The notes below the pieces were generated by a model. That model made no database searches. It was not told where the DNA came from and was given only the letters and a program-made list of their open reading frames with translations. DNA of 12,241 nt from a bacterium (lineage in GTDB: Bacteria > Eremiobacterota > Eremiobacteria > Baltobacterales > Baltobacteraceae): NCBI GenBank assembly GCA_021781095.1, contig JAJXXM010000005.1, positions 1 to 12,241 on the forward strand, given 5' to 3'. Both the position numbers and the translations under genes were made by a program. Positions 1 through 7,240 of this stretch are shown piece after piece. The first letter of the stretch is position 1, and each line of letters begins with the position of its first letter.

Positions 1-1
1 T

Positions 2-748
2 ATCAAGGACGTGCAGCGCGATTTGCTGACGAAGATCGCGATCTTCGGCCGGCGAACCGCGCGCCCCGCACCGGAACGTCGCGCGACGATGCCCGCGCCG
101 GCGCCGGCTCCCGTACCTCCGTCGCCGCCCGCTCCGCCGCGCGCGTCCCACGAATTTTTCGAATGCACGGCGATCGGCACCTCGACGGGCGGCCCGGTCG
201 CGCTCTCAAAAGTTATTCCGGCACTGCCTGCGAGCTACCCGACGCCGATTCTTTTGGTGCAGCACATGCCGTTAGGTTTTACTCGACCGCTCGCCGATCG
301 TTTGAACGCACAGAGCTCGTTGCACGTCGTCGAAGCGGCCGAAGGGATGATCGTCGCTCGCGGTACCGTACTGGTGGTGCCCTCCGGTAAGCAGCTCGAA
401 TTGCGGCGCTCCTTCGGCGAGATCGTCGTCGCCCTGCGCGAGGACGATGGTACCTCGTTACACGTTCCCTCCGTCGACGTCCTCGCCGCGCAGACCGCCG
501 CCGCCTTTGGAGCGGGATCGCTCGGCGTCATTCTCACCGGCATGGGGCAGGACGGCGTCAAAGGCCTGCGGGTGCTCAAGGATCGCGGAGGCTACGTTCT
601 CGGACAGAACGAGGCGACGTGCGTCGTGTACGGAATGCCGCGCGCGGCTGCCGTAGCCGGATTGGTCGACCGCGTCGAGCCGCTCGAGCGAATCGCACCG
701 GCGATGGTGGAGCTGACGCATCGGTCGTTTGGTGAGAGCGTGCGATGA
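2..748 (+). CDS. cheB: CheB, C-terminal methylesterase/deamidase half (5' end outside window)
   Basis: CheB removes methyl groups from glutamyl residues of chemoreceptors, and in many species also deamidates them, to reset chemotactic sensitivity in the cytoplasm. Residues are numbered from the GTG at 11. The catalytic triad of the family is visible: Ser58 in GTSTGG, His85 in LLVQHM and Asp181 in TGMGQDG. The frame is open to the window edge, and the first residues (DLLTKI) look like the end of the receiver-to-esterase linker. The N-terminal receiver domain is therefore probably upstream and GTG 11 is probably not the true start. A proline/alanine-rich stretch at about 28-45 is a flexible linker. 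The stop overlaps the next ATG by 4 bases (ATGA), so the gene is coupled to the flagellar sigma factor. Identification of the esterase domain is secure; the full length is not visible. Confidence 0.95.
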   Translation: MKDVQRDLLTKIAIFGRRTARPAPERRATMPAPAPAPVPPSPPAPPRASHEFFECTAIGTSTGGPVALSKVIPALPASYPTPILLVQHMPLGFTRPLADRLNAQSSLHVVEAAEGMIVARGTVLVVPSGKQLELRRSFGEIVVALREDDGTSLHVPSVDVLAAQTAAAFGAGSLGVILTGMGQDGVKGLRVLKDRGGYVLGQNEATCVVYGMPRAAAVAGLVDRVEPLERIAPAMVELTHRSFGESVR

Positions 749-1572
749 CCGACCGTACCGCGGGGCGCTACTTCATCGCCGGCGAGAGTTACTCGCGCGA
801 AGAGCTCATTCATAAATACCTCCACTTGGTGAAATACGTCGCCGGGCGCGTCTCCTCGAATCTCCCGCCGAACGTCGAAATTAACGATCTCATCAACGAT
901 GGGATCGTCGGGCTGATCGACGCCATCGAAAAATACGACGACGCGCGCGGCGTCAAGTTCGAGACCTACGCGATCACGCGCATCAACGGCGCGATCCTCG
1001 ATGCGTTGCGTTCGCTGGATTGGGTCCCGCGCGCGGTGCGGCAGCGTGCGCGCGAGGTCGAACGAGCGATCGGCGCGTTGGAAGCACAACTCGGGCGCGT
1101 CCCAAGCGACGACGAACTCGCCGAACATCTCGGCGTTCCGCGGCGAGAGCTCGACGGCATTCTCCAGCGCGTGCGCGGCACGGCGTTGCTCTCGCTCGAA
1201 GAGTACCTGCCCAACGAGCGAGGGTACGATATTCCGCTCGTCGATACGTTGCGCGACGATCTCGCCGACGTCGGCGACGATGTCGAACGCCGAGAAGTGG
1301 TGCAAGAACTCGTTCGAGCGGTGGAGGCGCTGCCGCCGCAAGAGCGCACCGTCATCACGCTCTATTATTTCGAAGGGCAGACGCTCAAGGATATCAAGGG
1401 CGCGCTCGGAGTCTCGGAGTCGCGGGTCTCGCAGATCCACGCGGCGGCGGTCATTCACCTGCGGGAGGCGCTGCGGCGGCTACGCGCCGACCTCGGTTTC
1501 CGCGACGACGATCCGACGATCAAGCGAAAATATCTCAGGAAGCCGAGCGTCGAGGCCGAAAACCTGGAGTAG
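745..1572 (+). CDS. fliA: FliA/WhiG-type flagellar sigma factor (sigma-28)
   Basis: This is an alternative RNA polymerase sigma factor of the sigma-70 family, group 3. Members direct transcription of late flagellar and chemotaxis genes. The 275 residues cover region 2 at about 25-95 (DLINDGIVGLIDAIEKYD, then FETYAITRINGAILDALR and WVPR), region 3 at about 100-145, and region 4 at about 188-242. The region 4 helix-turn-helix is around LGVSESRVSQIHAAA. The WVPR motif after region 2 and the lack of region 1.1 are typical of the FliA/WhiG group. The length is close to the usual 240-260. The C-terminal tail after about 250 is charged and variable. The ATG overlaps the cheB stop. FliA is normally held by the anti-sigma factor FlgM; no flgM is recognisable here. 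The symbol rests on family plus flagellar context. Confidence 0.93.
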   Translation: MTDRTAGRYFIAGESYSREELIHKYLHLVKYVAGRVSSNLPPNVEINDLINDGIVGLIDAIEKYDDARGVKFETYAITRINGAILDALRSLDWVPRAVRQRAREVERAIGALEAQLGRVPSDDELAEHLGVPRRELDGILQRVRGTALLSLEEYLPNERGYDIPLVDTLRDDLADVGDDVERREVVQELVRAVEALPPQERTVITLYYFEGQTLKDIKGALGVSESRVSQIHAAAVIHLREALRRLRADLGFRDDDPTIKRKYLRKPSVEAENLE

Positions 1573-1573
1573 A

Positions 1574-1618
1574 AGGATCCTCAGGAGGAGTAGAGGAGGC
1601 CTCGGAAAGGGAAGAAGG
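1574..1618 (+). promoter_or_regulatory. Purine-rich spacer with repeated Shine-Dalgarno-like motifs
   Basis: The 50-base spacer between the sigma factor and the next small gene is almost all purine. It contains AGGAGGAG (1583-1590), GAGGAGG (1593-1599) and GAAGAAGG (1611-1618). Only the last lies at a working distance (4 bases) from the ATG at 1623, so it decides that start. The two stronger motifs upstream have no start codon at the right spacing. Confidence 0.4.
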
Positions 1619-1622
1619 CAGT

Positions 1623-1937
1623 ATGGCTATTCGGCCGGCCGATCTCCAACTCGCCTACCTGGCTGCCCCGCAGAGCGCGGCGCTGGCGGCCAATGTTGCT
1701 GCTGCCCCTCAGGCGGCACAACAGGCTGCGGCGATGGCCTTCGCCCAACAAGTCACCGAACGCGAAGAGTCGGTCGCCGAGGCCGCGACTTCGGAGCACG
1801 ACGGAGCGGTACGCGAACGCACCCAAGGTGAGAGCCAGGGCTTCTACGAGGCCCCCGAGCGCCGCCAGGGCGGCGGAGCCGAGGACGATTCCTCGGATGG
1901 CGGCGGAGAGCAACACTTCATCGATACGATGGCGTAG
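1623..1937 (+). CDS. Small low-complexity protein of the flagellar operon, function unknown
   Basis: This is a 104-residue protein without a recognisable catalytic domain, signal peptide or membrane segment. The N-terminal 45 residues are rich in Ala and Gln (about 12-43). The middle is acidic and charged (45-95), and the end reads GEQHFIDTMA. The start is set by GAAGAAGG four bases upstream of the ATG. Clostridial and Bacillus-like flagellar operons often carry, just after the sigma factor and before the FliK-like gene, a small Gln-rich charged protein with a short conserved C-terminus containing Ile-Asp. This gene matches in position, size and composition, which suggests a homologue, but that is from memory of gene order and is unproven. 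The stop is 6 bases before the next start. The frame is uninterrupted and co-directional with its neighbours, so it is probably a real gene. Confidence 0.6.
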   Translation: MAIRPADLQLAYLAAPQSAALAANVAAAPQAAQQAAAMAFAQQVTEREESVAEAATSEHDGAVRERTQGESQGFYEAPERRQGGGAEDDSSDGGGEQHFIDTMA

Positions 1938-1943
1938 AGGATC

Positions 1944-3914
1944 GTGGCGGGCATCGACCCGAGTGCCCTTGCGATGCAGGCGGTCCTCGCGGCCCAAACG
2001 GCGATCGCGGAAGCGACGCTGGATCTCGGCGCGATCGCACAGAGCGTCGTCGCCCAACTCAAGACCGGCGACCTGCTCTCGGCCCTCGTTTTGCCGCCCT
2101 CCGGCGGCGTCGATCACATCTCGCTCTTCGGTCAATCGCTTCCCGCACAGCTTCCGCCGGGAATCGCCCCGGGTGAGACGTTAGCGCTTCAAGTGACGGG
2201 GTTTTCACCGACGCAAATTTTCGTGCGGAATTTGGGGGCGATCGATCCGCAGAATCCCCCCGAGACGGTGAACGTCGAGATTCCACCCGAGAGCGCCGCC
2301 TCGCTCTCCCAGGCGACGCTGATTGCGCGCAGCCCCGCAGCGAGCGCACCGGTGAATCCGGTGCAGAGCGGAAACGCATCGGCCAATCCCGTGCAGAGCG
2401 GAAACGCATCGGCGAGCGCGGCGGGGTCGACCCAACGCTCCTCGATCGCACCTCCGGTCGAGGTGTTCGTCGCCGCGTCGGTGCAGCCGTCGCGTCGCGA
2501 TCTGGCGAGTCCGTCGGCGCAGGAACCCATCGCGCAAGAAGGCGCGACGAGCGATGGCGAGCGTTCCTTGGGAGCGCCGGCGGGAGTGCCGGCGGCGGCG
2601 ACGCCGCAGCAGCAGGCCGCGAACCCGGCAATCGCATCGGAGTTGGAGGCCCGGCTCGCGACCGCGCGGGGAGCGCGCATTCTGCCGCCGCCGTCCGAGA
2701 TGCGCGCCCCTGCAGAGAGCGCAGCGACGACGACACCGCCGAACGCGGCTCGCTCCGCTTCGCTCGATACGCCGCCTCCGCAAATTGCGGCGCGTCTCGC
2801 GCCGCCGATGATGGAAGAGAACGTTGCGAGCGCGTCGACGCAACCGAACGCGCCGCCGCCGCCGCCGACTAGTGAAGAAGCGGTGTTTCTCGCGCGTCTC
2901 AATCTTCCGACGACGCCCGCGTTGCTCGCGGCCGCGCGCGCCGCGCAGAATGCACCCGCGAACCTCGTATCGGCGTTCGCGCGCGCGCAGAACGCACTCG
3001 CGCGCTTCGCATCGCAACCCGCGGTGAGCACGGTGCGAGCGGCGATGGCATTCGTCAGCTCGCTCGACCCTGCCAATGCCGTAGCGTTACCGCAACAACT
3101 CGCCGCATACGTGCGCACGATCCTCAGCTCGACCGAGGGTGCGCTGACGACGCTCGCCGAGAATCTCGCGACGCTCGAGCCGAACGCCGCGGGGACGCAC
3201 GCGGCGGGAACGCTCGCGTCGACCCTCGAGGCTGCCTCCGCGTCGCCGCTTCCGGACGCCGCGCGCGTCGTCGCCGCAATGCAACGCCCGGGCGAGATTG
3301 CCGCACCGCCGCTGCCGACGGTCGCTTCACCGGCGCACGAAGCCGCCGTCGTCGCGGCGCAGAGCGTCGTGAACCAAGATGTGAAGAGCGCGCTCATCGT
3401 GCTCGCGCGCGATCCACAGAGCGCCGCCATTCCCGGTGCCGCGAACGCGCTCGGCGATGCGGTCACCGCGATCGCCGCCGCACAGGTGCACGTGCTGGCG
3501 GCAAATGCCGCCGCCGATCCGCGAACGCTGGTGGTACCGCTGCCGGTCTTCTTTCGCGAAGGCGGTGCGGCGACGCAACTACGCATCGGTCGCGACGCAC
3601 CCGGTTCGAAGAACGCAATGAATGCCGATAATTTCACGCTCGGATTTTTACTCGATACCAAAACGCTGGGAACCGTCGCCATCGAGATCGAGACGAGCGG
3701 CCGCGCGGTGAGCGTGAAGGTGAAGACCGAACGCGACGGCGCTGCGAAGCGTTTTCGCGAAGGGTTCGATGCGTTGCGCGATCGCTTCGAGGCGCTCCGC
3801 TATCGCGTCGCGACGATGCAGGCCGCCGTCGCCGCGCGAAGCATGCCGACGCCCCCCGGAAAAGCGAGGCCGGAGGGAGCTGCGCCGCGTTCGCATCTCG
3901 ACGCGCAGGCATGA
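1944..3914 (+). CDS. fliK: FliK-like flagellar hook-length control protein
   Basis: FliK is the secreted molecular ruler that sets hook length. Its C-terminal domain triggers the FlhB substrate switch from hook to filament subunits. The 656 residues fit this layout: a long, poorly conserved Ala/Pro/Ser-rich region (about 1-525) and a compact C-terminal domain (about 530-640) with VPLPVFF, then FTLGFLLDTKTLGTV and an amphipathic, charged end. This resembles the Flg_hook domain of FliK/YlqG-like proteins. The GTG start lies 6 bases after the previous stop, with GAGG just upstream. The stop overlaps the next ATG by 4 bases. The protein is long for the family, and residues 138-157 hold a tandem duplication of NPVQSGNASA. 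Its place between the sigma factor and an FlhB-like gene supports the call. Sequence similarity is visible only in the C-terminal domain. Confidence 0.75.
   Translation: MAGIDPSALAMQAVLAAQTAIAEATLDLGAIAQSVVAQLKTGDLLSALVLPPSGGVDHISLFGQSLPAQLPPGIAPGETLALQVTGFSPTQIFVRNLGAIDPQNPPETVNVEIPPESAASLSQATLIARSPAASAPVNPVQSGNASANPVQSGNASASAAGSTQRSSIAPPVEVFVAASVQPSRRDLASPSAQEPIAQEGATSDGERSLGAPAGVPAAATPQQQAANPAIASELEARLATARGARILPPPSEMRAPAESAATTTPPNAARSASLDTPPPQIAARLAPPMMEENVASASTQPNAPPPPPTSEEAVFLARLNLPTTPALLAAARAAQNAPANLVSAFARAQNALARFASQPAVSTVRAAMAFVSSLDPANAVALPQQLAAYVRTILSSTEGALTTLAENLATLEPNAAGTHAAGTLASTLEAASASPLPDAARVVAAMQRPGEIAAPPLPTVASPAHEAAVVAAQSVVNQDVKSALIVLARDPQSAAIPGAANALGDAVTAIAAAQVHVLAANAAADPRTLVVPLPVFFREGGAATQLRIGRDAPGSKNAMNADNFTLGFLLDTKTLGTVAIEIETSGRAVSVKVKTERDGAAKRFREGFDALRDRFEALRYRVATMQAAVAARSMPTPPGKARPEGAAPRSHLDAQA
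2355..2414 (+). repeat. 30-bp tandem duplication inside the fliK-like gene
   Basis: Two adjacent 30-base units (2355-2384 and 2385-2414) differ at only two positions within the unit (about G to C at base 6 and the last base). They encode two copies of NPVQSGNASA. The unit length keeps the frame. It lies in the flexible ruler part of the FliK-like protein, where length variation should be tolerated. Confidence 0.9.
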
Positions 3915-4204
3915 GCCGCTTTTTCGATTTTCGCAAGCGACGCTTTACGCGGCCGGCGGCCGCGGCGCTGCAGTACGATCCGCTGAAGGCCGCCCCGCCG
4001 GTCGTTCTCGCTTCGGGGAAAGGGCGCGTCGCCGAGGAGATCGTCCGCATCGCCCGAGAGCGCGGGATTCCGCTCTTCGAGGACGCGGCGCTCGCCGATG
4101 CCCTCTCTCGGCTCGAACTCAACGAGAGCATCCCTCCGGAGCTCTACGCCGTGGTCGCCGAGGTCTTGGTCTTCGTCTATCGGCTCGACGCACGCCGGGC
4201 ATAA
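3911..4204 (+). CDS. FlhB C-terminal-domain-like export switch protein (YlqH/FlhX type)
   Basis: FlhB is the membrane component of the flagellar type III export gate. Its cytoplasmic C-terminal domain (FlhBC) takes part in the hook-to-filament specificity switch. This 97-residue protein matches only that cytoplasmic part: AAALQYDP (17-24), then GKGRVAEEIVRIARERGIP (36-54), LFEDAALADALSRLELNESIPPELY, and the family ending VAEVLVFVYRL. No membrane segments are present. The autocleavage motif NPTH, which in full FlhB lies just before the YDP segment, is missing; the protein begins where the post-cleavage fragment would. Stand-alone proteins of this kind are known (YlqH of Bacillus, FlhX of Campylobacter). 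The ATG overlaps the fliK stop, so the ruler and its switch partner are coupled. Confidence 0.88.
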   Translation: MSRFFDFRKRRFTRPAAAALQYDPLKAAPPVVLASGKGRVAEEIVRIARERGIPLFEDAALADALSRLELNESIPPELYAVVAEVLVFVYRLDARRA

Positions 4205-4212
4205 TATCGAAC

Positions 4213-4224
4213 AGGAGTTCGATG
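4213..4224 (+). promoter_or_regulatory. Strong ribosome-binding site and ATG out of frame with ftsY
   Basis: AGGAG at 4213-4217 is followed four bases later by ATG at 4222. That frame (MKAREVGPYELDW...) is +1-shifted relative to ftsY, has no family resemblance, and runs to a stop at 4600-4602. The ftsY frame has a TGA at 4223-4225, so ftsY cannot start here. Either this site feeds ribosomes to the ATG at 4247, or a base has been gained or lost between 4222 and 4247. Confidence 0.5.
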
Positions 4225-4246
4225 AAAGCCCGCGAAGTCGGGCCCT

Positions 4247-5158
4247 ATGAGTTGGATTGGTCGCCTCGGCGATCGCCTGAAAAAGGCGGGACGAAGCTTC
4301 GCCGAGGTGCTCGCGCTCGGGCAATCGGAGCGACCGCTCGACGCGGCGTTCTGGGAGGAGTTCGAGGAGGCGTTGCTCGCCGCCGATCTCGGCGTCGGGA
4401 CGACCGAACGAATCCTCGACGGGCTGCGGACGGTCGCGCGCCAGGAAGGCTGGCGCACGGCGGATCGGGCGATCGAACGATTTCGGCGCGATGTCGATCG
4501 CTTTCTCGATCTTCCCGGCGGCCCGATTCTTCTGGAGCATCAACCGACCGTCGTCCTCGTCGTCGGTGTCAACGGCACCGGCAAAACGACCAGCATCGGT
4601 AAACTTGCGGCGCGTTTCAGCGCCCAGGGGAAACGCGTCCTCCTCGTCGCTGGCGATACTTTTCGAGCCGCCGCCGCCGAGCAGCTTGCGATTTGGGCCG
4701 AAAAGAGCGGCGCCCAGATCGTGCGCGGCCCGGAGAACGGCGATCCCGCAGCGGTCGTCTTCGACGGCATTACGGCGGGGATCGCGCGCGGCGTCGATCT
4801 CATTTTCGTCGACACCGCCGGGCGATTGCAGACGAAAAACAATCTCATGGAAGAACTCAAAAAAATCCGCCGCGTCACCGAGCGCGCTCTCGGTCGCCCT
4901 CCCGACCGCACCTTGCTCGTTGTCGATGCGACGACCGGCCAGAACGCGATATCTCAAGCGATGCTCTTCAACGAAGTGACTCCGTTGGATGGGCTCATCG
5001 TGACGAAGCTCGATTCAACGGCGAAAGGCGGCGTCGTTCTCGGCGTCGTCGAGCGAATCGAACGCCCGATCGCCTACGTCGGCCTCGGCGAGGGAATCGA
5101 CCAGCTCGAACCCTTCGAAGCCCGCGAATTCGTTGCCAGTCTCTTCAATCCGCAATAA
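4247..5158 (+). CDS. ftsY: FtsY, signal recognition particle receptor GTPase
   Basis: FtsY is the SRP receptor. It binds the Ffh-ribosome complex at the inner face of the membrane and, by mutual GTP hydrolysis, releases nascent membrane proteins to the translocon. The 303 residues hold an N-terminal helical N domain (about 1-90) and an NG GTPase domain. G1 is GVNGTGKTT (107-115), G2 is in DTFRAAAAEQL (137-147), G3 is DTAGR (189-193), G4 is TKLD (253-256), followed by the STAKGG and GLGE (279-282) closing motifs. The acidic A domain of E. coli FtsY is absent, as in many bacteria. DTFRAAA and GLGEG, with no C-terminal M domain, separate it from Ffh. The start at ATG 4247 is the only possible one after an in-frame TGA at 4223-4225, but it lacks a close ribosome-binding site. 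Confidence 0.95.
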   Translation: MSWIGRLGDRLKKAGRSFAEVLALGQSERPLDAAFWEEFEEALLAADLGVGTTERILDGLRTVARQEGWRTADRAIERFRRDVDRFLDLPGGPILLEHQPTVVLVVGVNGTGKTTSIGKLAARFSAQGKRVLLVAGDTFRAAAAEQLAIWAEKSGAQIVRGPENGDPAAVVFDGITAGIARGVDLIFVDTAGRLQTKNNLMEELKKIRRVTERALGRPPDRTLLVVDATTGQNAISQAMLFNEVTPLDGLIVTKLDSTAKGGVVLGVVERIERPIAYVGLGEGIDQLEPFEAREFVASLFNPQ

Positions 5159-5196
5159 AGAGTGCCACCCCCTTGGCAGAGTGCCTATCTAGAGTG
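5159..5196 (+). promoter_or_regulatory. Repeats upstream of recA, candidate operator
   Basis: The ftsY-recA gap has AGAGTGCC twice (5159-5166 and 5178-5185, 19 bases apart) and a shortened AGAGTG at 5191-5196. Between the two full copies is an inverted repeat, TGCCA (5163-5167) and TGGCA (5174-5178), with a 6-base spacer. TATCTA (5186-5191) could be a -10 element, but no good -35 lies at 17 bases. It does not match the LexA boxes known to me from proteobacteria or Firmicutes. Its place just before recA is the main reason to suspect a DNA-damage operator; this is inference. Confidence 0.3.
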
Positions 5197-5251
5197 AATG
5201 AAAGAACGGACCGCCTTTACCAGCATCGTGAGTAAGAAAGAGAGAACCGAC

Positions 5252-6298
5252 ATGGCCTCCCAAGACGATCGACAGATAGCCCTCGCCAATGCGCTCGCCC
5301 AGATCGAGCGGCAGTTCGGCAAAGGTTCGATCATGAAGATGGGCGAGATCCACGAACGAATGGCGTACGACGTCGTTCCCAGTGGAAGCATCGCGCTCGA
5401 CCTCGCTCTCGGCGTCGGCGGTTTTCCGCGCGGACGCGTCGTGGAGATCTACGGTCCGGAATCGAGCGGTAAGACGACGCTCGCGCTCCACGCAATCGCC
5501 GAGGCGCAGAAGATCGGCGGAACGGCGGCCTTCGTCGACGTCGAACACGCGCTCGATCCCAACTATGCCGCCGCGCTCGGTGTCGATCTCGACAACTTGC
5601 TGGTCTCGCAACCCGATACCGGCGAGCAGGCGCTGGAGATCGCCGAGATGCTCGTTCGCAGCAACGCGGTCGATGTCGTCGTCGTCGACTCGGTCGCGGC
5701 CCTGGTTACCAAGGCCGAACTCGAGGGCGATATGGGCGATGCGCACGTCGGGCTACAGGCGCGCTTGATGTCGCAAGCGTTGCGGAAGTTAACCTCGGCG
5801 ATCTCACGCAGCAAGTGCATCATGATCTTCATCAATCAGTTGCGCGAGAAGGTCGGCGTGATGTTCGGCAACCCCGAGACGACCTCGGGTGGCCGCGCAC
5901 TGAAATTTTACGCATCGATCCGCCTCGACGTGCGCAAACTCGAGCAGATCAAGATCGGTCAGGAAGTCGTCGGCTCGCGCACTCGCGTAAAAGTCGTGAA
6001 GAACAAGGTCGCGCCGCCCTTCCGACAGGCGGAGTTCGATATTACCTACGGTCACGGAATATCGAAGATGGGCTCGATTCTCGATATCGCGCTCGAGCGG
6101 AATATCGTCGGGAAGAGCGGTTCGTGGTACACCTACGGCGAGCAGCGCGTCGGACAAGGGCGCGAGAACGCGAAGAGCTTTCTCGAAGAGCATCCCGAGA
6201 TCGCGGGAGAGATCGAAGGGCGTATTCGCGAGGAACTCGCCGCGCTGACATCCCGAAATGGCTCCACGCCCGAAGCGGTCGAAGCGCCGATCGAGTAA
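5252..6298 (+). CDS. recA: RecA recombinase
   Basis: RecA forms ATP-dependent filaments on single-stranded DNA, drives strand exchange in homologous repair, and triggers LexA self-cleavage where an SOS system exists. The 348 residues are close to the 353 of E. coli. Visible motifs are Walker [10 protein letters not shown] (68-76), the catalytic glutamate in VDVEHALDP (E98), Walker [12 protein letters not shown] (141-151), loop L1 around AELEGDMGD (155-163), and loop L2 around [10 protein letters not shown] (205-214). The IFINQLREK and [10 protein letters not shown] signatures are also present. The C-terminus is moderately acidic. ATG 5252 is chosen because [15 protein letters not shown] matches usual RecA N-termini, with AAGAGAG a few bases upstream; an in-frame ATG at 5198 would add 18 residues unlike the family. 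The stop abuts the recX ATG directly. Confidence 0.97.
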   Translation: MASQDDRQIALANALAQIERQFGKGSIMKMGEIHERMAYDVVPSGSIALDLALGVGGFPRGRVVEIYGPESSGKTTLALHAIAEAQKIGGTAAFVDVEHALDPNYAAALGVDLDNLLVSQPDTGEQALEIAEMLVRSNAVDVVVVDSVAALVTKAELEGDMGDAHVGLQARLMSQALRKLTSAISRSKCIMIFINQLREKVGVMFGNPETTSGGRALKFYASIRLDVRKLEQIKIGQEVVGSRTRVKVVKNKVAPPFRQAEFDITYGHGISKMGSILDIALERNIVGKSGSWYTYGEQRVGQGRENAKSFLEEHPEIAGEIEGRIREELAALTSRNGSTPEAVEAPIE

Positions 6299-6766
6299 AT
6301 GCAGGCCTATGCGGCGGCGCTCGGGCTTCTCGCCCGGCGCCGCCTTACCGAGGCACAGTTACGGACGCGCTTGGAGCGTCGCGGCTACGACGACGATGCC
6401 ATCGGCACGGCGGTCGAGCGTTGCAAAGCGGAGCGCTATCTCGATGATGCGCTCTTTGCCGCTCTCTATGTCGAGCGTGCGCGCGACGCGAAGGGGGATC
6501 GGCGGCTCGTCGGCGAGCTCGTTCGGCGCGGACTCGATGCCGAGTGCGCGCAGCGCGCCGTCGCCGATGCTCCGCACTGCGAACGCGACCGCTGCCTCGA
6601 GGCGCTCGCAAAACTCCGCCGCGCGCAACCGCACGCAAGTTATCCGAGCCTCGCGCGCTCGCTCGAACGGCGCGGGTTTCCGGCTTCGCTCATCTACGCC
6701 ATCCTTCGCGAGACGGCGATCCACGACGGTGCCCTCGAAGGCATCGAGGCCGTCATCCACTCCTGA
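6299..6766 (+). CDS. recX: RecX, RecA regulator
   Basis: RecX proteins bind RecA filaments and usually limit filament growth and ATPase activity. The 155 residues are within the usual range and show the repeated three-helix pattern of the family. The first repeat has AAALGLLARRRLTEAQLRTRL followed by RRGYDDDAIGTAVERCKAERYLDDALFA. The second has GDRRLVGELVRRGLDAE, and the third has YPSLARSLERRGFPASLIYAIL. The ATG begins on the base after the recA stop, the classic recA-recX arrangement, so both should be made from one transcript. There is no clear ribosome-binding site of its own inside the recA end, which is consistent with translational coupling. Confidence 0.92.
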   Translation: MQAYAAALGLLARRRLTEAQLRTRLERRGYDDDAIGTAVERCKAERYLDDALFAALYVERARDAKGDRRLVGELVRRGLDAECAQRAVADAPHCERDRCLEALAKLRRAQPHASYPSLARSLERRGFPASLIYAILRETAIHDGALEGIEAVIHS

Positions 6767-6783
6767 GGCTTCTCGCGCGCGCC

Positions 6784-6904
6784 GCATCGCTCGCGACTCG
6801 TTGCCGCGCGCATTCGTGCTGGTTGGCACGGTTGTGTCGTCTGCATTGCAAGCCATGCGCCGTTGGCGTCGGCGCGCTGGGCGTGCCGGGCCAAACGGCG
6901 AGCG
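6784..6904 (+). repeat. Modular intergenic repeat, copy A
   Basis: This is the first long copy in the 474-base gap between recX and the response regulator. Its 6791-6860 part matches 7050-7119 with five mismatches in 70 bases. After a 21-base unrelated spacer, 6882-6904 is identical over 23 bases to 7131-7153. Compared with copy C it lacks the 9-base left arm of the GC-rich hairpin. It contains GTGC...GCAC (6817-6827) and GCCG...CGGC mini-palindromes. Confidence 0.85.
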
Positions 6905-6907
6905 TGG

Positions 6908-6950
6908 GCATCGCCCGCGCCGCTCGCGATTCGTTGCGGCGCGCATTCGT
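6908..6950 (+). repeat. Modular intergenic repeat, copy B (first module only)
   Basis: This 43-base segment is identical to 7034-7076. It includes a hairpin with arms CGCGCCGC (6916-6923) and GCGGCGCG (6936-6943) around a 12-base loop. Similarity stops sharply at 6950; the second and third modules seen in copies A and C are absent, and unrelated GC-rich sequence follows. Confidence 0.85.
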
Positions 6951-7033
6951 TTTCCGGCGCAGCGCGCACGCTCGCGTCGCGGGCAACGCGGGGCGTGCTC
7001 GCTAAAACCTTGAGTCAATCGCTCGCCCGCCCC

Positions 7034-7153
7034 GCATCGCCCGCGCCGCTCGCGATTCGTTGCGGCGCGCATTCGTGCTAGTTGGCACGGTTGCGTCGTC
7101 TGCATTGCGAGCCATGCGCGATGATGCACGCGTGCCGGGCCAAACGGCGAGCG
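7034..7153 (+). repeat. Modular intergenic repeat, copy C (most complete)
   Basis: This is the fullest copy. Module 1 (7034-7076) is identical to copy B and holds the 8-bp hairpin (7042-7049 with 7062-7069). Module 2 (7077-7119) is shared with copy A. After an 11-base spacer, module 3 (7131-7153) is identical to copy A. The rest of the 6767-7240 gap holds no gene I can support. A response-regulator start upstream of 7241 would put this repeat inside a protein, which is unlikely. Confidence 0.85.
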
Positions 7154-7240
7154 GGCAGGGAACGCGGGCAACGAATCGGTTCGACGATAGGCGGCGAAAA
7201 TGTCGCGAGAACGGCGCGTTGGGGAATCGCTGGCGATGTG

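Noticed and set aside
2189..3682. A 497-codon minus-strand open frame opposite the FliK-like gene
   Set aside because: Ser/Ala/Gly-rich mirror of the Ala-rich plus-strand gene. No domain pattern and inconsistent with the operon.
5198..5251. Longer RecA start at ATG 5198
   Set aside because: Adds 18 residues unlike RecA N-termini and overlaps the repeat/operator-like region; ATG 5252 fits the family better.
6784..7153. CRISPR array
   Set aside because: Repeat copies are long, unequal, few and modular, with no regular spacers and no cas genes nearby.
7082..7240. Upstream extension of the response regulator
   Set aside because: It would add 53 residues encoded by repeat DNA before a normal receiver start at MKRTVVVAEDD.
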